Part shown: one piece after another, positions 6,670-9,158 of the stretch
Numbering within the stretch: the stretch's first letter is position 1
Layout: the number at the start of each line of letters is the position of its first letter
DNA from: Ruminococcaceae bacterium UBA4958
GTDB taxonomy: Bacteria; Bacillota; Clostridia; Oscillospirales; Acutalibacteraceae
NCBI GenBank assembly: GCA_002397355.1
Contig: DHAI01000092.1
Coordinates: forward strand, 1,173 to 10,330
Direction: 5' to 3'
DNA length: 9,158 nucleotides
Made by a program: the position numbers and the translations under genes
The notes under the pieces: model-generated
What the model was told of the DNA's origin: nothing
Databases searched by the model: none
The model's input: the letters and a program-made list of their open reading frames with translations, nothing else

Positions 6670-8400
6670 TCAGTCCTCAATGGCGGCTTTCCGGGCATTG
6701 ATCTCCCGGAAGAGCGAAACGTCCATCTTCGGTTCCCTTTGGTAAGTATAGAGGCCGTTGCATTCCTGCTCCACGTCGGTGAGCTGCGTGTAACAGAAGC
6801 CGAAGATGCGCGGGTTATCGAGCAGCGCGTCCGTCAGGCCGCGGTAGCGCTCCACGAACTCCGCCTTGGTTTTCGGGCCTTCCCCGTAGCCCCACGCGCC
6901 GCCGCCTTTTCCAGGGGCCCAGCGGATGCCGCCGTACTCGCTCACGAACACGGGCAGGCCCTCCGGGTAACGCTGGCGCTGCGGGAACGGCTCGCGGAAC
7001 GGGCCCTCGCCCTTCCCGAACGCCTCGTAATGCGCGCGGAACGCTTCCGGGCTCTGCTCGTAGTCGTGCAGGTCGTAGACGTCGGTGACGACATGGTAGC
7101 CGCCGCTCGCGTCGATGCAGGGGCGGGTGGGGTCGAGCTGCTTCGTCAGGCGGTAGGCGAACTCCAGAAGGCCGCGCGGCTGATTTCTGCCGGCGAAGTC
7201 CCACGCCTCGTTGAACGGGCACCAGCCCACGACGGCGGGGTGGTTGAAGTCGCGCTCCACCGCCTCGGCCCATTCGGGGAGGAAGCCGGCGTATCCGCCG
7301 GCGCCGCCGACGTCGAGGCCCCAGCTCGCCATCTCACCCCAGACGAGGTAGCCGAGCCGGTCGCAGTCGTACAGAAAGCGGGGCTCGAAAACCTTCTGGT
7401 GCAGGCGCGCGCCGTTGAAGCCCGCCGCCATGGAGAGGCGGATGTCGTTTTCCAGCGCCCGCGCGTCCGGCGCCGTGTAGATGCCGTCGGGATAGAAGCC
7501 CTGGTCGAGCACGAGCCTCTGGAAGACGGAAACGCCGTTGATCAGAAAGCGGTACCCGGAAAAGCGGACCTCCCGCAGGCCGAAGTAGCTCTTGACCTCG
7601 TCGTCCCCGAAGGTGAGCCGCACGTCGTACAGATTTCCGTGCCCGGGGCTCCAGAGATGCTTCTCGCCGAGCTTCAGCACCGCGCAGGCCGTGCCGTTTC
7701 CGGCGCGGACCGCGGCAGCCCCGCAGGGGCGCCCGGCAAAGGAAGCCTCCGCGCGGAATTCCCCTTCGCCGGCGACCTTTGCCCGGATGGCGACGCTGCC
7801 GTCCTCCACGTTCGGGTAATACCGCACGGAGAGGATGCGCGCCCTGGGGGCGAACTCCAGCCACACCGTCTGCCAGATGCCGGTCGTGCGCGTATAGTCG
7901 CAGCCGTACGAGAAGTAGCGGTCGCTCTGCTTTCCGGTCGGCTGCAATCCGCTCCTGCCGTGGTCCGCCGCGCAGACGACGAGCGTGTTTTTCCCCTCGC
8001 GCAGCAGGCCGGAGATCTCAAACTGAAACGAGGCGTAGCCGCCGCGGTGCGCGCCCGCCTCCCTGCCGTTCACGAAGACGCGCGCCTCGTAGTCCACGGC
8101 GCCGAAATGGAGGATCGCCGCGCCGGCGAGGTCCTCCTTCGAGACGGAAAACGTCCGGCGGTACCAGCAGCAGGGGATGAAATCCGTATGGCGCACCCCG
8201 CTGAGGACGCTTTCCGGGCAGAACGGGACCCGGATTTTTTCCGGGAAATCCCCCGTTTCATAGAGCTTCCGCTCCAGGCCGCTTTCGCCGAAGTCGAATG
8301 CGAAATCCCATGTGCCGTTCAGGTTTTGCCAGCGCTTCCGCTCAAACTGCGGGTCCGGGTGCTCGGGACGCGGAATCCGGTTTGCTTCACTGTCGCTCAT
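6670..8400 (-). CDS. Glycoside hydrolase family 2 protein (beta-galactosidase/beta-glucuronidase-like)
   Basis: A 576-residue retaining glycosidase of family GH2. Domain order is an N-terminal jelly-roll sugar-binding domain (about residues 10-185, including RKRWQNLNGTWDF and the WYRRTF segment), an immunoglobulin-like sandwich (about 190-285), and a TIM barrel (about 290-576). The acid/base glutamate is expected at E398 in F-N-E-A-W and the nucleophile at E488 in S-E-Y-G-G; both are present, so the enzyme should be active. The end (GFCYTQLTDVEQECNGLYTY, then a short tail) is typical of compact clostridial GH2 proteins without extra C-terminal modules. No signal peptide or anchor is present, so it probably acts on imported glycosides in the cytoplasm. 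The ATG is preceded by GGGAG (8413-8409) with 8-base spacing. Galactoside, glucuronide or another beta-glycoside substrate cannot be decided by reading alone. Confidence 0.92.
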   Translation of the reverse strand: MSDSEANRIPRPEHPDPQFERKRWQNLNGTWDFAFDFGESGLERKLYETGDFPEKIRVPFCPESVLSGVRHTDFIPCCWYRRTFSVSKEDLAGAAILHFGAVDYEARVFVNGREAGAHRGGYASFQFEISGLLREGKNTLVVCAADHGRSGLQPTGKQSDRYFSYGCDYTRTTGIWQTVWLEFAPRARILSVRYYPNVEDGSVAIRAKVAGEGEFRAEASFAGRPCGAAAVRAGNGTACAVLKLGEKHLWSPGHGNLYDVRLTFGDDEVKSYFGLREVRFSGYRFLINGVSVFQRLVLDQGFYPDGIYTAPDARALENDIRLSMAAGFNGARLHQKVFEPRFLYDCDRLGYLVWGEMASWGLDVGGAGGYAGFLPEWAEAVERDFNHPAVVGWCPFNEAWDFAGRNQPRGLLEFAYRLTKQLDPTRPCIDASGGYHVVTDVYDLHDYEQSPEAFRAHYEAFGKGEGPFREPFPQRQRYPEGLPVFVSEYGGIRWAPGKGGGAWGYGEGPKTKAEFVERYRGLTDALLDNPRIFGFCYTQLTDVEQECNGLYTYQREPKMDVSLFREINARKAAIED

Positions 8401-8487
8401 TGTCGTTTCTCCCTTCCGCCCGTCCGGCGGCGTTTTCCGCCGCGAGGCGATACGGGCGCACGCATCGATTGGATTGTGTCATAACGC

Positions 8488-8516
8488 ATTATAACGCCCG
8501 AGGCGGCCCGCGTCAA
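8488..8516 (-). promoter_or_regulatory. Sigma-A type promoter of the GH2 gene
   Basis: On the minus strand TTGACG (8516-8511) and a perfect TATAAT (8493-8488) are separated by exactly 17 bases, a near-consensus promoter. Transcription would start near 8481, leaving a leader of about 80 bases. The -10 lies inside a direct repeat ATAACGC (8481-8487 and 8491-8497 on the plus strand, 10 bases apart), which could be an operator. Confidence 0.82.
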
Positions 8517-8523
8517 TCGGGAC

Positions 8524-8541
8524 GCGGAAAAGCCCTTCCGC
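8524..8541. repeat. Inverted repeat between the divergent GH2 and glycosyltransferase promoters
   Basis: GCGGAA (8524-8529), a 6-base gap AAGCCC, and TTCCGC (8536-8541) form a perfect 6-bp inverted repeat. It sits between the two outward-facing -35 elements. It is placed where a regulator shared by both genes could bind, but no regulator is named and no regulatory gene is visible. Confidence 0.4.
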
Positions 8542-8542
8542 A

Positions 8543-8571
8543 TTGACCGCGGGGAGAAAAAACGGTATAAT
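8543..8571 (+). promoter_or_regulatory. Sigma-A type promoter of the glycosyltransferase gene
   Basis: TTGACC (8543-8548) and a perfect TATAAT (8566-8571) are separated by exactly 17 bases. Transcription would start near 8578, about 70 bases before the TTG start. It faces away from the GH2 promoter, and the two -35 boxes are only 26 bases apart. Confidence 0.82.
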
Positions 8572-8579
8572 GCACTCGA

Positions 8580-8643
8580 GCCCGCCGACTTTTCCGCGCC
8601 TTTCGGGAAGACGGCCGGGAAGAACAATTGGGCGTCGGGGGGC
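8580..8643 (+). promoter_or_regulatory. Possible ribosome-site-sequestering helix in the glycosyltransferase leader
   Basis: GCCCGCCGAC (8580-8589) is complementary at 9 of 10 positions to GTCGGGGGGC (8634-8643), which contains the only plausible ribosome binding site (GGGGGG 8637-8642). The 5' arm begins almost exactly at the predicted transcription start. The enclosed 44 bases are partly self-complementary. If formed, the helix would limit translation start; the match could also be chance in GC-rich DNA. Confidence 0.35.
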
Positions 8644-8649
8644 TGTGCC

Positions 8650-9158
8650 TTGAAGATAGCGGTTGTGTGCGACGCGCTGGGCGAAGAAAACAACGGCACC
8701 ACGATTGCGGCGATGAACCTGATCCGGAGCCTGAAGGCGAAGGGCCATGAGGTGCGCGTCGTCTGTCCGGACGCGGGCCGCGCGGAGCGGGAGGGGTTCT
8801 TCGTCGTGCCCGCCTACGATTTCGGGCCGTTCAGCGGATACGTCGCCCGGAACGGCGTCACCCTGGCGAAGCCGGACCGCGGCGTCCTGCTCCGGGCGCT
8901 CCGCGGCGCGGACGCCGTGCACGCGATGTTCCCGTTCCCGCTCGGCAGCGCCGCGGCGAAAATGGCGCACAGGCTCGGGATTCCCCTGACCGCGGGCTTC
9001 CACTGCCAGGCGGAGAATCTTACGGCACATTTCCGCCTGATGAATTTCCCGCCCGCCAACCGGCTGGCCTACCGCCTTTTCTACCGCAGCCTGTACCGCT
9101 ACTGCGACTGCATCCATTATCCGTCGCAGTTCATCTGCGACGTGTTCGAGCGCGAGGT
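8650..9158 (+). CDS. Glycosyltransferase, GT4-like (GT-B fold), 3'-truncated by window edge
   Basis: Likely transfers a sugar from a nucleotide-sugar donor to a membrane lipid or surface glycan. Only the first 169 codons are visible, and the frame runs off the window without a stop. They make up the N-terminal acceptor-side Rossmann domain of a GT-B enzyme: a first strand KIAVVCDAL, a glycine-containing loop (ENNGTTIAAMNLIRSL) and a second strand HEVRVVCPD. Further on are ADAVHAMFPFPLG, GIPLTAGFHCQAEN, and a tyrosine/arginine-rich helix ending DCIHYPSQFI, which matches the 'Ile-His-Cys/Tyr-Pro-Ser' strand seen in clostridial diacylglycerol-glucosyltransferase-like proteins. The donor-binding domain with its E-x7-E motif is off the window. 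TTG 8650 is the only sensible start: GGGGGG lies 7 bases upstream and the first strand begins at codon 2. It is divergent from the GH2 gene. Confidence 0.85.
   Translation, partial: MKIAVVCDALGEENNGTTIAAMNLIRSLKAKGHEVRVVCPDAGRAEREGFFVVPAYDFGPFSGYVARNGVTLAKPDRGVLLRALRGADAVHAMFPFPLGSAAAKMAHRLGIPLTAGFHCQAENLTAHFRLMNFPPANRLAYRLFYRSLYRYCDCIHYPSQFICDVFERE

Noticed and set aside
6739..8484. 581-codon plus-strand open frame opposite the GH2 gene
   Set aside because: Longer than the GH2 gene itself but of low-complexity A/R/V/E composition without motifs; the minus-strand frame has both catalytic glutamates, an SD and a consensus promoter.
8479..9117. Minus-strand frame opposite the glycosyltransferase start
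   Set aside because: It crosses both divergent promoters and has arginine/valine-rich shadow composition, while the plus-strand frame reads as a clean GT-B N-terminal domain.
1..9158. Defence system, prophage, integrative element or CRISPR content
   Set aside because: No nuclease, integrase, transposase, toxin-antitoxin pair, spaced direct repeats or attachment-like duplication was seen; the genes are metabolic or glycan-related.

Overview
The window looks like chromosomal DNA of a fairly GC-rich, low-redundancy Clostridia-type bacterium. My best guess is an Oscillospirales or Ruminococcaceae-like gut anaerobe. This rests on the character of the encoded proteins (argG/argH, a small flavin reductase, a clostridial-style GH2 enzyme and GT4 enzyme), on purine-rich Shine-Dalgarno sequences, on near-consensus sigma-A promoters and on the use of TTG starts. 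The taxonomic placement is inference. No mobile element, CRISPR array, tRNA or rRNA was seen.

Layout. (1) Bases 1-2804, plus strand: the 3' part of an MFS transporter gene, then a cytoplasmic sialidase-fold (Asp-box) protein of lower GC content. (2) Bases 2805-3868: a perfect 16-bp hairpin terminator lies between the convergent sialidase-like gene and a minus-strand flavin reductase. The flavin reductase and argG are divergent and share a 318-bp intergenic region with a readable promoter for each and a 17/18 match to the ARG box (ArgR/AhrC operator) in front of argG. (3) Bases 3869-6561, plus strand: argG and argH, the last two steps of arginine synthesis, separated by 92 bp that contains a hairpin plus T6. 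(4) Bases 6562-6669: a strong bidirectional terminator shared by argH and a convergent minus-strand GH2 glycoside hydrolase (6670-8400). (5) Bases 8401-8649: a compact divergent control region with two consensus-like promoters back to back, serving the GH2 gene and a GT4-type glycosyltransferase that runs off the window end.

How the genes work together. ArgG joins citrulline and aspartate into argininosuccinate, and ArgH cleaves that to arginine and fumarate. The ARG box suggests arginine-dependent repression, and the intercistronic hairpin suggests that argH expression is lowered or separately tuned. The MFS transporter, sialidase-like protein and GH2 enzyme fit import and intracellular trimming of glycosides, but their substrates cannot be read from the sequence. 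The glycosyltransferase probably acts on a membrane lipid or surface glycan. I see no convincing undescribed system. The most interesting signals are regulatory: the argG operator, the argG-argH terminator with a possible alternative fold, the symmetric GH2/GT divergent promoter region, and a helix that could hide the ribosome binding site of the glycosyltransferase.
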